DNA from: JBCBXA01 sp039816825
GTDB taxonomy: Bacteria > Pseudomonadota > Alphaproteobacteria > Rhizobiales > Rhizobiaceae
NCBI GenBank assembly: GCA_039816825.1
Contig: JBCBXA010000038.1
Location: 1-24,721 of the forward strand
DNA length: 24,721 bases
Reading direction: 5' to 3'
Position 1 is the stretch's first letter. Each line of letters opens with the position of its first letter. Below are positions 5,865 through 13,504 of the stretch, piece by piece. The position numbers were made by a program, and so were the translations under genes. The notes under the pieces are model-generated. The model did no database searches, had not been told where the DNA came from, and saw nothing but the letters and a program-made list of their open reading frames with translations.

Positions 5865-7556
5865 CTAGCCTTTCGTCTTCCCACCAACGATGCGGTCCAT
5901 CCGCGACCGCATCTGATCGCTTGCGGCGTCTGCCCGAACTGCTTCCTGTGCTTCCGGCATCGGCGTTGGCGTCTTCGGTGCATTGCCGACGTTCATGATG
6001 CGGGCGTTCTTCTGAGCAAGCTTCTGACGCCCATCGGTTTCCGCATAGGCTGGCATGTCCTGCATCACGCGCTTGGCGGGCAGCATAACGGTGACGGTGG
6101 TTCCCTTGCGCAGTTCGGATTTGAGGTCGAACTGGCCGTCGTGGAGCTTGACCATCGCTCGGACGATCGGAAGACCCAGCCCGGTGCCAGCCTCGGCATT
6201 GTCGATCGCAATGGAGCCTTGGCCGAAGGGTGACAGAACAACGGCAATCTCGTCTTCGGGGATGCCGGGACCATTGTCAGTGACGGAGAAGTACTGTCCG
6301 CCCGTGGCCGTCCAACCCAAGCGAAGCTCTATCCTCCCGCCTTTCGGCGTGAACTTCACGGCGTTGCTCAGGAGGTTCAGCAGAATCTGCCGGATTGCTT
6401 TCTCGTCGGCCCATATGCGGGGCAGGTCCGGCTGCAGCAGCGTAACCAATTCGAGATCTTTACCCTTGGCGCGCATTTCGATCATGTGAAGTGCGTCGTG
6501 GGCGATCTCATGCAGATAGACCTGGTCTTCCCGCAACTGATAACGCCCCGCTTCAATGCGCGAGAGATCCAAAATCTCGTTGATCAGTGACAGAAGGTGC
6601 GACCCCGAGTTGTGAATGTCCTTGGCGTAGTCGAGATAGTTTTCGTTCTCGATGGGCCCCAACATCTCTTTGGACATCACTTCTGAGAAGCCCAGAATGG
6701 CGTTGAGCGGAGTTCTTAACTCGTGACTCATGGCGGCGAGAAAGCGGGATTTGGCGAGATTTGCCTCCTCAGCCTGCGTTCTGGCCGCTTCTGACATGAC
6801 ACGAGCGGTCTCAAGACCGGTGATCAGCGCATCTTTCTCGACCTTGAGTTCCATGTCACGTTTGTGGCTGGCCATCAGACGGTCTGCTGTGGCGATGACG
6901 AAGCCCATGGCACCGGGCAGGATCAAAGCCATGATGACGTTGACGATACTGGCTTCGACGGCCAGCGCCGCAGAAAACGCAATGACCGGTAGCAGGCAGG
7001 CGGCAACGGCGCTGTGGCGTACCGAAGGTCCGATCTGAGCGAACTTCGCGACGTAGATGAGCAGGAAACCAAACAGGATTGGTCCGAAGACGACACTGGA
7101 GCCCGTGAACGCCAGGTAGCCGATCAAGCCAGTCCAGTTCAGCCCGATGATGAAGCATAGGAACAGGATCTGCTGCCGACGACGTCGTACGTTCAACTCC
7201 TTCACATCGTCGTCGCATATCCGGCGGCAGATGTTGATCATCAGGGCATGGGTGGCAAACTGGATCGAAATCCAGCCAACAGCCACGAACAGCGGGAGCC
7301 CGTGTGCGAGAATGAGGGCCAGTGATGCTGAAACTATGAGGAGAAGCGAGATGAACAGAGCAGCCGTGTAGTTGCGCGCAAACATGACCAGCATGTCCGG
7401 CTGCCAATCCACAGCGATCTCGTCATTGCCTGAAAGTTTGCTGCGGGCTTCCTTCACTGCGCTCTTTGCGCCACCGTCTTCGACAGCGCGGCGTCTGTTC
7501 AGCACGTTTTTGTCTGCACTACGAAGATTTTTCATTGAGAGCGAACAGTCAGCCAT
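5865..7556 (-). CDS. Membrane sensor histidine kinase, PleC/PdhS-like core (about 563 aa)
   Basis: This is a class I histidine kinase. The N-terminal third has about six hydrophobic segments (from roughly residue 60 to 225) with only short loops, so sensing is probably intramembrane or cytoplasmic. A coiled-coil-like linker (about 232-272) leads to the HisKA box AAMSHELRTPLNAILGFSEVM with phospho-acceptor His278. The HATPase shows LLSNAVKFTPKGG (N box), VTDNGPGIP (G1), SPFGQGS (F box) and GTGLGLPIV (G2). The closest memory match is the alphaproteobacterial PleC/DivJ/PdhS group. About 65 Ala/Pro/Met-rich residues follow the ATPase domain and match nothing I recognise. The start is uncertain: ATG 7556 (MADCSLSMKN), ATG 7535 and TTG 7592 are in frame, none with a strong ribosome site. 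No response regulator lies in the window. Confidence 0.9.
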   Translation of the reverse strand: MADCSLSMKNLRSADKNVLNRRRAVEDGGAKSAVKEARSKLSGNDEIAVDWQPDMLVMFARNYTAALFISLLLIVSASLALILAHGLPLFVAVGWISIQFATHALMINICRRICDDDVKELNVRRRRQQILFLCFIIGLNWTGLIGYLAFTGSSVVFGPILFGFLLIYVAKFAQIGPSVRHSAVAACLLPVIAFSAALAVEASIVNVIMALILPGAMGFVIATADRLMASHKRDMELKVEKDALITGLETARVMSEAARTQAEEANLAKSRFLAAMSHELRTPLNAILGFSEVMSKEMLGPIENENYLDYAKDIHNSGSHLLSLINEILDLSRIEAGRYQLREDQVYLHEIAHDALHMIEMRAKGKDLELVTLLQPDLPRIWADEKAIRQILLNLLSNAVKFTPKGGRIELRLGWTATGGQYFSVTDNGPGIPEDEIAVVLSPFGQGSIAIDNAEAGTGLGLPIVRAMVKLHDGQFDLKSELRKGTTVTVMLPAKRVMQDMPAYAETDGRQKLAQKNARIMNVGNAPKTPTPMPEAQEAVRADAASDQMRSRMDRIVGGKTKG

Positions 7557-7596
7557 CCGAAAGAGTCCGGGCACTGTAAGAAATGCGGCCAAACGA

Positions 7597-8304
7597 GTGA
7601 TTAACAGAATCGAAAAATTTGATGGTGTCAGTGTCCTCAGTCAGCCTGAAGCGGGGGACGGACTGCGCAATCTAGGCCATCGCGTTTCGGCTTGTCGGAT
7701 ATGTGTAGACGGCCCGCGCCAGGCTCCGTTGCCGCACGAGCCCAGACCGGTTTGCGTCCTGTCGTCGTCGGCAAGAATTGCCATCAGTGGCCAGGCACCC
7801 GGACTGCGGGTTCACAAGTCTGGCCGCCCCTTTACCGATCCATCAGGTGATCGGTTGCGCGACTGGATGCAAGTCGACGAAGCTACCTTCTACGATCCAA
7901 ACAAGATTGCTATTGTCCCCATGGGGTTCTGCTTCCCGGGATATGATGCCAAAGGGTCGGACCTGCCGCCCCGGCGTGAGTGCCGAGAGGCGTGGCACGA
8001 CGAGGTGTTCGCGGCGATGCCACAATTGCGGCTTGTGCTAGCAGTCGGCGGTTATGCGCAATCCTATCATCTGCCCAGTCGCCGGAATAGGGACGGCAAA
8101 CCTCGAAACCTCACGCAAACTGTGGCCGCCTGGAGAGAATATCTTCAGCCTCGCAACGACGGCCCTGTGCCTGGAGCGGTGGTGATGCCCATCCCGCATC
8201 CTTCCTGGCGGAACAATGCGTGGTTGAAACAAAATTCCTGGTTTGAAGCTGAGCTGTTGCCAGAATTGCGTCAGCGTGTTTCAGAGTGCCTTGAAGCGGA
8301 ATGA
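7597..8304 (+). CDS. Uracil-DNA glycosylase-like protein (about 235 aa)
   Basis: This is a member of the uracil-DNA glycosylase superfamily that in alphaproteobacteria is usually annotated as 'uracil-DNA glycosylase family protein'. An N-terminal pair of cysteines (SACRICVDGP) precedes motif 1, SGQAPGLRVHKSGRPFTDP. Downstream are VPMGFCFPG, LVLAVGGYAQ and the C-terminal loop MPIPHPSWRN, which holds the His-Pro-Ser signature of the superfamily. Whether it excises uracil in vivo is not shown by sequence. The start is uncertain: GTG at 7597 is the first plausible codon after the divergent kinase start and has no obvious ribosome site. The frame extends further upstream, antisense to the kinase gene, which I judge non-coding. 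The gene is followed 24 bases later by the Lrp-type regulator, so the two may be co-transcribed. Confidence 0.82.
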   Translation: MINRIEKFDGVSVLSQPEAGDGLRNLGHRVSACRICVDGPRQAPLPHEPRPVCVLSSSARIAISGQAPGLRVHKSGRPFTDPSGDRLRDWMQVDEATFYDPNKIAIVPMGFCFPGYDAKGSDLPPRRECREAWHDEVFAAMPQLRLVLAVGGYAQSYHLPSRRNRDGKPRNLTQTVAAWREYLQPRNDGPVPGAVVMPIPHPSWRNNAWLKQNSWFEAELLPELRQRVSECLEAE

Positions 8305-8328
8305 GTTTGCGCGAAAGGCAAGAGCGAC

Positions 8329-8802
8329 ATGGATCGCACCGATAAGAACATACTGGGACTTTTGCAGCGAGATTGCACGATGAGCGTCGCGGATCTTGCG
8401 AAGCGGGTTGGGCTTTCAACAACGCCCTGCTGGCGGCGTATTCAGAAGCTTGAGGAAGATGGTGTCATCAAACGCCGTGTTGCCGTTCTCGATCCAAGAG
8501 CCGTGAATGCCGGAGTCAACGTTTTTGTCTCAATCCGCACCAACACGCACTCCGAGGAATGGCTGAAACGTTTCTCCGAGGTTATTGGCGAGATGCCGGA
8601 AGTCATCTCATTTTACCGGATGAGCGGCGATGTGGACTATCTTCTGCGGGTGGTTGTGCCCGATATTGAGAGCTATGACGCCGTTTACCGGCGGCTGATC
8701 TCCAAGATCGACATTTCGGACGTGTCCTCATCCTTCGCTATGGAAGAGATCAAGAACACGACCGAATTGCCACTGGACTACATGGTGATCAGCAGGAGCT
8801 GA
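8329..8802 (+). CDS. Lrp/AsnC-family transcriptional regulator (157 aa)
   Basis: This is an Lrp-type regulator with an N-terminal winged HTH (MDRTDKNILGLLQRD..., recognition helix GLSTTPCWRRIQKLEEDGVI, about residues 22-45) and a C-terminal RAM/AsnC ligand-binding domain (about 68-145) containing the characteristic Y-R-M-S-G-D-V-D-Y-L-L-R-V stretch and the D-I-E-S-Y-D segment. Such proteins form octamers and sense amino acids, but the effector cannot be inferred. ATG at 8329 is the natural start, since the family begins with an M-D-x-x-D pattern, and an AAGAG element lies a few bases upstream. It ends one base from the stop of the convergent beta-hydroxyacid dehydrogenase gene. A regulatory link to that gene is possible, since Lrp proteins often control amino-acid catabolism, but it is unproven. 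Confidence 0.93.
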   Translation: MDRTDKNILGLLQRDCTMSVADLAKRVGLSTTPCWRRIQKLEEDGVIKRRVAVLDPRAVNAGVNVFVSIRTNTHSEEWLKRFSEVIGEMPEVISFYRMSGDVDYLLRVVVPDIESYDAVYRRLISKIDISDVSSSFAMEEIKNTTELPLDYMVISRS

Positions 8803-8803
8803 T

Positions 8804-9673
8804 CTACTTTTCCAAGCGGGACAGCAGGGACGACGTGTCCCAGCGGTTGCCGCCCATGGCCTGTACATCGGCATAGAACTGGTCAACGAGGGCCGTCACC
8901 GGCAGGCGAGCGCCCATCTCCTTGGCCTGTTCCAGCACGATGCCGAGGTCCTTGCGCATCCAGTCGACGGCGAAGCCGAAGTCGTATTCTCCGTCGATCA
9001 TGGTCTTGTGGCGATTTTCCAACTGCCACGATCCGGCTGCGCCTTTGGCGATGACATCGAATGCTTTTGGCGCATCCAGTCCTGCGGTTTTGGCAAAGTG
9101 CACGGCTTCTGAAAGCCCCTGTACAAGACCGGCAATGCAGATCTGATTAACCATTTTTGTCAGCTGACCACTGCCGACCGGCCCCATCAGACCGACCATC
9201 CGAGCGTAGGCAGAGATAATTGGCTCGGCTTTGGCGAAGGTGGCTTCATCGCCACCGCACATCACGGTCAGAACGCCGTTTTCGGCTCCTGCCTGGCCGC
9301 CAGAGACAGGTGCATCGATAAAGCCTGCGCCCAGTTTCTCGGCTTCAACTCCCAGTTCCTTGGCAACTGCCGCTGACGCCGTGGTGTTATCGATGAAAAC
9401 GGCGCCGCTCTTCAGTGCGTGAAATGCGCCGTCCTGGCCAAGTGTAACTTCACGCAAATCGTCATCGTTTCCAACGCAGCAAAAGACAAAGTCTGCCCCT
9501 TCTGCGGCGAGGCGCGGTGTTGCGGCGTGGCTGCCGTCGAACTCCTGCGCCCATTTCTCTGCTTTCGCGGAAGTTCGGTTGTAAACGGTCACGTCGTGGC
9601 CGCCCTTGGTGGCGAGGTGACCGGCCATGGGGTAGCCCATGACGCCGAGACCGATGAATGCACATTTTGCCAT
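8804..9673 (-). CDS. NAD(P)-dependent beta-hydroxyacid dehydrogenase, 3-hydroxyisobutyrate dehydrogenase family (289 aa)
   Basis: This is a member of the 3-hydroxyacid dehydrogenase family acting on short 3-hydroxyacids or aldehydes. The N-terminal Rossmann fold shows FIGLGVMGYPMA (GxGxxG, residues 7-18) and YNRTSAK after the second strand. An Asn-Arg-Thr there is commonly linked to NADPH preference, as in glyoxylate/succinic-semialdehyde reductases. The substrate motif DAPVSGGQAGAENG (120-133) and GxVGSGQLTKMVNQ with catalytic Lys173 are intact, and a conserved KDL lies in the C-terminal helix domain. ATG at 9673 has a perfect AAGGAG eight bases upstream. It is 53 bases downstream of moeA on the same strand and could be read through from the molybdenum operon, but its own strong ribosome site and unrelated chemistry argue for independence. 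The exact substrate is not determined. Confidence 0.9.
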   Translation of the reverse strand: MAKCAFIGLGVMGYPMAGHLATKGGHDVTVYNRTSAKAEKWAQEFDGSHAATPRLAAEGADFVFCCVGNDDDLREVTLGQDGAFHALKSGAVFIDNTTASAAVAKELGVEAEKLGAGFIDAPVSGGQAGAENGVLTVMCGGDEATFAKAEPIISAYARMVGLMGPVGSGQLTKMVNQICIAGLVQGLSEAVHFAKTAGLDAPKAFDVIAKGAAGSWQLENRHKTMIDGEYDFGFAVDWMRKDLGIVLEQAKEMGARLPVTALVDQFYADVQAMGGNRWDTSSLLSRLEK

Positions 9674-9726
9674 GCTGATTTCTCCTTATGCGCCCCAACA
9701 TGTAGTCGCGTGTCGAACTGTGAAGG

Positions 9727-11013
9727 CTATGGGGCGCTAAATTGGCTCAAGGGCCAGAACCTCACGAGATCTCCCGGTGCCACCGATGTTGCTTCTTCGG
9801 GGATTTCTATCAGGCCGGTGGCCGCCTGAAGTCCCGAGATGAGCCCAGATCCGTCTCGTTGAAACTTTATGGCGGTGGTGACTCCGTCGCGGTTTTCCAA
9901 CCAACCACGATAGAGTTCTCGTCGATCTGGCTTTTTCTTTGTGACCTCAAAGCCCGCCGGCACGGTAATGCGCTGTGGTTCCGGCCAAGTCGCACCTGCC
10001 ATATGAAGGAGGGCCGGGTGCACAAACAGGCACCAGCAAATGAAGACTGCAACCGGATTGCCGGGAAGGGCGAAAACGGGGACCTGGCCTATCTGGCCCA
10101 TCATCATCGGGCGGCCAGGCTTGATCGCCAATTGCCAGATATGAGACTTGCCCAAGCGGTTCAGCACGGTTTGAAGATGATCGGCGTCTCCCTTGGATGC
10201 GCCGCCGGAGGTCAGGATGACGTCGAACCTCTCCGCCGCTGAAGCTAGAGCTGTTTCGACTTCACTCTCCTCGTCTGCCATGGTGCCGAGGAAATGCAGC
10301 TCGACGGGCATGTTCTTCGCCATGGCGATCAACATGGGGGCGTTGGCATCAAAGACGGCACCGGGCGGTAGTTCTTGGCCCGGCGCGCGTAACTCGTCGC
10401 CGCTGGAAAGAAGCCCGACCTTGAGTCTCTTGAAGACTGGCACTTCGGACACGCCAGCCGACGCCAGGCGGGCGATGTCCCGAGGGTTCAGAACTTCGCC
10501 CTTGCTCACCAGGCCATCGCCAGGATTCAGATCTTCCCCCATTTTTCGGATGTTCGATCCGGGTCTTGCGCCAGCCGGTATCAAGACGGTCATGCCATCT
10601 TCAGAGACCCTGCAATCCTCCTGCATCACCACGGTGTCGGCGCCCTTCGGCATGACGGCGCCGGTGAAAATCCGTGCCGCCGTTCCCTGTTGCAAAACCG
10701 GATGCTCCTGCTGTGCCCCAGCTGCAACGCGTGATGAGACCTGAAGCTGTGTGGCAGTGTCTGCCTCGGCCAAGGTGTCGAAAGCGAATGCGTATCCATC
10801 CACCGCTGAGTTGTCGAAGGCTGGTATTGGGCGGGCGGCCGTGAGCGGCTGCGCAGCGATCCGCCCCACTGCGTCCGTCAGATCAACGTCGATGCGCTCG
10901 ACCAGTGGGCCCAACCGGGTCCGAAGGATGTCGATTGCCTGATCGTATGTCAGCCTGTCGCGGTCATGGACGAAACAATCGTCTTCGATTCTCCAAACTG
11001 GTTCAGCGGTCAT
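9727..11013 (-). CDS. moeA: Molybdopterin molybdenumtransferase MoeA (428 aa)
   Basis: This enzyme inserts molybdate into adenylylated molybdopterin, completing the molybdenum cofactor. MoeA hallmarks are PAFDNSAVDGYA (residues 64-75), RIFTGAVMPKGADTVVMQED, GSNIRKMGED, LLSSGDEL, TSGGASKGDADHL in the MoCF/MogA-like domain, and ALPGNPVAVFICW near the C-terminus. The typical length is 390-430. It is the last of four genes fdhD-mobA-mobB-moeA, and its ATG overlaps the mobB stop as ATGA, implying translational coupling. Gene clustering suggests the cofactor made here is destined for a formate dehydrogenase or another bis-MGD enzyme encoded elsewhere. Confidence 0.95.
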   Translation of the reverse strand: MTAEPVWRIEDDCFVHDRDRLTYDQAIDILRTRLGPLVERIDVDLTDAVGRIAAQPLTAARPIPAFDNSAVDGYAFAFDTLAEADTATQLQVSSRVAAGAQQEHPVLQQGTAARIFTGAVMPKGADTVVMQEDCRVSEDGMTVLIPAGARPGSNIRKMGEDLNPGDGLVSKGEVLNPRDIARLASAGVSEVPVFKRLKVGLLSSGDELRAPGQELPPGAVFDANAPMLIAMAKNMPVELHFLGTMADEESEVETALASAAERFDVILTSGGASKGDADHLQTVLNRLGKSHIWQLAIKPGRPMMMGQIGQVPVFALPGNPVAVFICWCLFVHPALLHMAGATWPEPQRITVPAGFEVTKKKPDRRELYRGWLENRDGVTTAIKFQRDGSGLISGLQAATGLIEIPEEATSVAPGDLVRFWPLSQFSAP

Positions 11014-11525
11014 GGCCTGGCCCGGTCTTTGAGGTCTGACAGCAGGACATCGACCAGAGATGAAATCTCGTCCCTGTCGAAAACTGGCAATGCTTCCTTC
11101 GCCAGAGGTCCCAAGCCGTTGCCGCAGGTTACGAGAGCCAGGGTTCCGGGATAGACTTCATCCTCATCTCCACTGACGAGCATGAGTTTGGGATGGGTCT
11201 CACTCTTCCAGCCTTCCACCAATACGATGTCATGACTGTCCAGACGATTGATCAACGATTGCAAAGATGGCTCGCCAAGCCGGACCGAACGGATCTGTAC
11301 GTTCTGCTGAGATGAGGCCACGATGGTTTCAACGGCGCCGGCCGATCGATGGCGGTGACTGTCCGTTCCCTCCACGTCAGTGGTGAAGTCATGGTGAGCG
11401 TGCTTGAGCGTTGCGACGCGCAGCCCGCGTTCGGTCAGTTCTCGCACCAGTCTTTCCACCAGAGTTGTCTTTCCCGTGTTTTTCCACCCGGCCACGCCGA
11501 AGATGTTGCGCGGCCACTCAGACAT
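11010..11525 (-). CDS. mobB: Molybdopterin-guanine dinucleotide biosynthesis adaptor MobB (171 aa)
   Basis: This is a GTP-binding P-loop protein that assists MobA in guanylylating the molybdenum cofactor. The Walker A motif GVAGWKNTGKTTL (residues 10-22) is followed by LKHAHHDFTTDVEGTDSHRHRSAGA, the usual MobB sequence with a conserved Asp-x-x-Gly-Thr-Asp-x-x-Arg pattern, and by VLVEGWKSETHPKL, the Walker-B-like segment. Length is standard. It overlaps mobA upstream by eight bases and moeA downstream by four, so all three are probably translated from one mRNA. There is no sign of damage. Confidence 0.95.
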   Translation of the reverse strand: MSEWPRNIFGVAGWKNTGKTTLVERLVRELTERGLRVATLKHAHHDFTTDVEGTDSHRHRSAGAVETIVASSQQNVQIRSVRLGEPSLQSLINRLDSHDIVLVEGWKSETHPKLMLVSGDEDEVYPGTLALVTCGNGLGPLAKEALPVFDRDEISSLVDVLLSDLKDRARP

Positions 11526-12129
11526 GGGTCATGTGCCGTTGGCGCCATCGGGCGTGCGCCTCGTCCAGATCGGCTGGCGTGTTGACGTTGAAGAAAGCGT
11601 CATCGGCAGCGCTGGCGGGCAGCTCCACCATGGAGAGGTCGTGTTTCTTCGCAAATGCCATCACCTTGAAGGTCTCGGCGGCGTCGATGAAGGATGACAG
11701 GCTGGAACGCAGACCAACAGGCCACATCCCGAAAAGTGGCTGGGGGTACTGGCCAGTTCGCAAAATGCGGACCTCGCCATGGCTTTCCATCAGCCGATCC
11801 ACCAGGTCGGTCGGAAAGAAAGGCGTGTCGCCAGCTGTCGTCACTATGTGGGTAAATCCATGGTCCGATCCGTAGATCATGGCCGCCTCCAATCCAGCGA
11901 GAGGGCCCGCTGATCGGCCTGGTCTGTCTGGTGCGATGCGTCGCAACTTGTTTGACAGAAGGCCCTGTTTTTCTTCGGGAATGTTGACCACGACATCCTG
12001 CACTTGTGCGTGCAGTCGGGACGTTATGTGGCCCAGAAGCGTTCCACTCTCCCACGGCGCAGCGAGCTTGTCTTGACCCTTCATCCGGGTGGATTGCCCA
12101 CCGGCTATCACTGCTCCCAAGAGTTTCAT
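11518..12129 (-). CDS. mobA: Molybdenum cofactor guanylyltransferase MobA (203 aa)
   Basis: This enzyme transfers GMP from GTP to molybdenum-molybdopterin to form the guanine dinucleotide cofactor used by DMSO-reductase-family enzymes. Visible nucleotidyltransferase motifs are GAVIAGGQSTRMKGQDK (the GTP-binding loop near the N-terminus), GRSAGPLAGLEAAM, TTAGDTPFFP with the metal-binding Asp, and NVNTPADLDEA near the end. I chose ATG at 12129 (MKLLGAVIAG), one base after the fdhD stop. A TTG at 12138 is in frame but adds only three residues and overlaps fdhD. The close packing with fdhD and mobB indicates a single operon. Confidence 0.94.
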   Translation of the reverse strand: MKLLGAVIAGGQSTRMKGQDKLAAPWESGTLLGHITSRLHAQVQDVVVNIPEEKQGLLSNKLRRIAPDRPGRSAGPLAGLEAAMIYGSDHGFTHIVTTAGDTPFFPTDLVDRLMESHGEVRILRTGQYPQPLFGMWPVGLRSSLSSFIDAAETFKVMAFAKKHDLSMVELPASAADDAFFNVNTPADLDEAHARWRQRHMTHV

Positions 12130-12130
12130 C

Positions 12131-12982
12131 TCAGGCAACCTGCGATGCGGATGTTCGGATCAGGCGATGGGGATGTGCCATGGCGAGATAACGCTCGCCG
12201 CGTGCTCTGCCGATGAGGGTCAGTCCAGCCTGTCGGGCGAGTTGCACCCCGGAGGCCGTGAAGCCGGAGCGCGATACCAAAATGGGAATGCCCATCATGA
12301 CCGTCTTGATCACCATTTCGCTTGTGAGCCGACCGGTTGTGTACAGCATCTTGTCTGCCCCGGTTGTACCGGTCTGATGCATCCAGCCTGCCACTTTGTC
12401 GACGGCATTGTGTCGGCCCACATCCTCCATAAAAACCAATGGCTTGGACGATGTGCACAGCACAGTGCCGTGGATTGCGCCGGCCTCGAGGTAGAGGGAC
12501 GGCGTCGTGTTGATGGCAGCGGTCAAAGCCGAGAGCTCCGCCGTCGTGATGGCTGTGGCATTGCCCTCAAGACTGCGCGTCTCGAAATGGTCCATCACGT
12601 CGGCAAACACGGTTCCTTGCGCGCATCCCGATGTTCTGACCCGCTTCTGCATTGCCGCTTCAAAGTTGGTTGGGTGCTCTGTGCGGACCACGACAACACC
12701 CAGTTCGTCGTCAAAATCGACCGCCGTGACAGGATTGTCAGCTTCCAACATGGCCTGATTGGCCAGAAAACCGAGCGCTAGCCATTCTGGATGATCTCCG
12801 ATCGTCATAGCGGTTACCACTTCCCGCGCATTCAGAAACACGGTCAGTGGCTTTTCGTTGACGATGAAGACTTCTTTCTCAGCGCCGGTTTCGTCCTCTG
12901 CCACAAGCGTTTCGCAAACGAGCGGTGTCGGCTTGGGCGGGGGGACGATGTACAGGTCTGGACGTGTCAGCCGCTTGCTCAT
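12131..12982 (-). CDS. fdhD: Formate dehydrogenase accessory sulfurtransferase FdhD (283 aa)
   Basis: FdhD passes sulfur from a cysteine desulfurase to the bis-MGD cofactor, a step required for formate dehydrogenase activity. Family motifs seen are NEKPLTVFLNA, a TSGCAQGTVFADV loop, EDVGRHNAVDKVAG, TGRLTSEMVIK and RARGERYL. In E. coli FdhD the loop is Cys-x-x-Cys; here it is Cys120-Ala-Gln-Gly123, so the second cysteine is absent, a variant I believe is common in alphaproteobacteria. ATG at 12982 has TAGGAC about eight bases upstream. It is the first gene of the fdhD-mobA-mobB-moeA operon and diverges from the DUF971 gene. The structural formate dehydrogenase genes are not in this window. Confidence 0.93.
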   Translation of the reverse strand: MSKRLTRPDLYIVPPPKPTPLVCETLVAEDETGAEKEVFIVNEKPLTVFLNAREVVTAMTIGDHPEWLALGFLANQAMLEADNPVTAVDFDDELGVVVVRTEHPTNFEAAMQKRVRTSGCAQGTVFADVMDHFETRSLEGNATAITTAELSALTAAINTTPSLYLEAGAIHGTVLCTSSKPLVFMEDVGRHNAVDKVAGWMHQTGTTGADKMLYTTGRLTSEMVIKTVMMGIPILVSRSGFTASGVQLARQAGLTLIGRARGERYLAMAHPHRLIRTSASQVA

Positions 12983-12996
12983 AACGATGTCCTAGC

Positions 12997-13016
12997 TGGC
13001 AGCATTTGCGCTGCCA
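12997..13016. promoter_or_regulatory. Dyad in the fdhD/DUF971 divergent promoter gap (candidate operator)
   Basis: Perfect 7-bp arms TGGCAGC (12997-13003) and GCTGCCA (13010-13016) separated by six bases. It is the only notable symmetry in the 67-base gap between two divergent genes and has no T-run, so a protein-binding site is likelier than a terminator. The regulator is unknown. Confidence 0.4.
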
Positions 13017-13049
13017 AGCCGATTTGAGACCGAACGAGGACGATCCAGC

Positions 13050-13421
13050 ATGGCTGAACACAGTTCGGTGGGTCCGCCATCTGGCATAAGCGTCGCGCCG
13101 GACAAGGATGCCGTCACGATCACATGGACAGATGGGCGGGTTGATCAGTTGACCGCGGAGCAATTGCGGGTCTGGTCTCCTTCGGCGGAAGTGCAAGGAC
13201 ACGGCCCCGGTCAGGCCGTCCTGCAAACGGGAAAGCGGAACGTCCGCATAACCGGCGCCGAGGCGGTGGGGCGGTACGCCGTCAGGTTGATCTTTGATGA
13301 CGGCCACAACACGGGCATCTACTCCTGGTCTTTCTTGAAACGCGTTGGGGAGAACAGCTCAGAGATGTGGGCTGACTATCTGCAAGCGCTGAGGGACGCC
13401 GGAGCCAGTAGGGACGGCTAA
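13050..13421 (+). CDS. DUF971 / GBBH-like N-terminal domain protein (123 aa)
   Basis: This is a stand-alone DUF971 domain, related to the N-terminal domain of gamma-butyrobetaine hydroxylase. The core pattern TITWTDGRVDQLTAEQLRVWSPSAEVQGHG is followed by VGRYAVRLIFDDGHNTGIYSWSFL, the family's most conserved part. The usual DUF971 fold has a zinc-binding cluster in GBBH, but here only part of such a set could be present, with no clear cysteine triad. The ATG has GAGGA nine bases upstream. Stand-alone DUF971 proteins are often found near Fe-S or molybdenum cofactor genes, and this copy diverges from fdhD, which suggests a role in metallo-cofactor handling. That role is inference from context. 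Confidence 0.88.
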   Translation: MAEHSSVGPPSGISVAPDKDAVTITWTDGRVDQLTAEQLRVWSPSAEVQGHGPGQAVLQTGKRNVRITGAEAVGRYAVRLIFDDGHNTGIYSWSFLKRVGENSSEMWADYLQALRDAGASRDG

Positions 13422-13464
13422 TCTGCCGACCTTTATTTTGCTGCGTTCTGCCGTTAGCCTGACT

Positions 13465-13482
13465 GCGCAGGAATAACTGCGC
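13465..13482. repeat. Short inverted repeat upstream of the TerB-like gene
   Basis: Arms GCGCAG (13465-13470) and CTGCGC (13477-13482) around GAATAA, in the 83-base gap between the DUF971 and TerB-like genes. There is no T-tract, so it is a weak terminator or a possible operator. Confidence 0.3.
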
Positions 13483-13504
13483 CAACTGAGTCTTCGGTGA
13501 TCCT

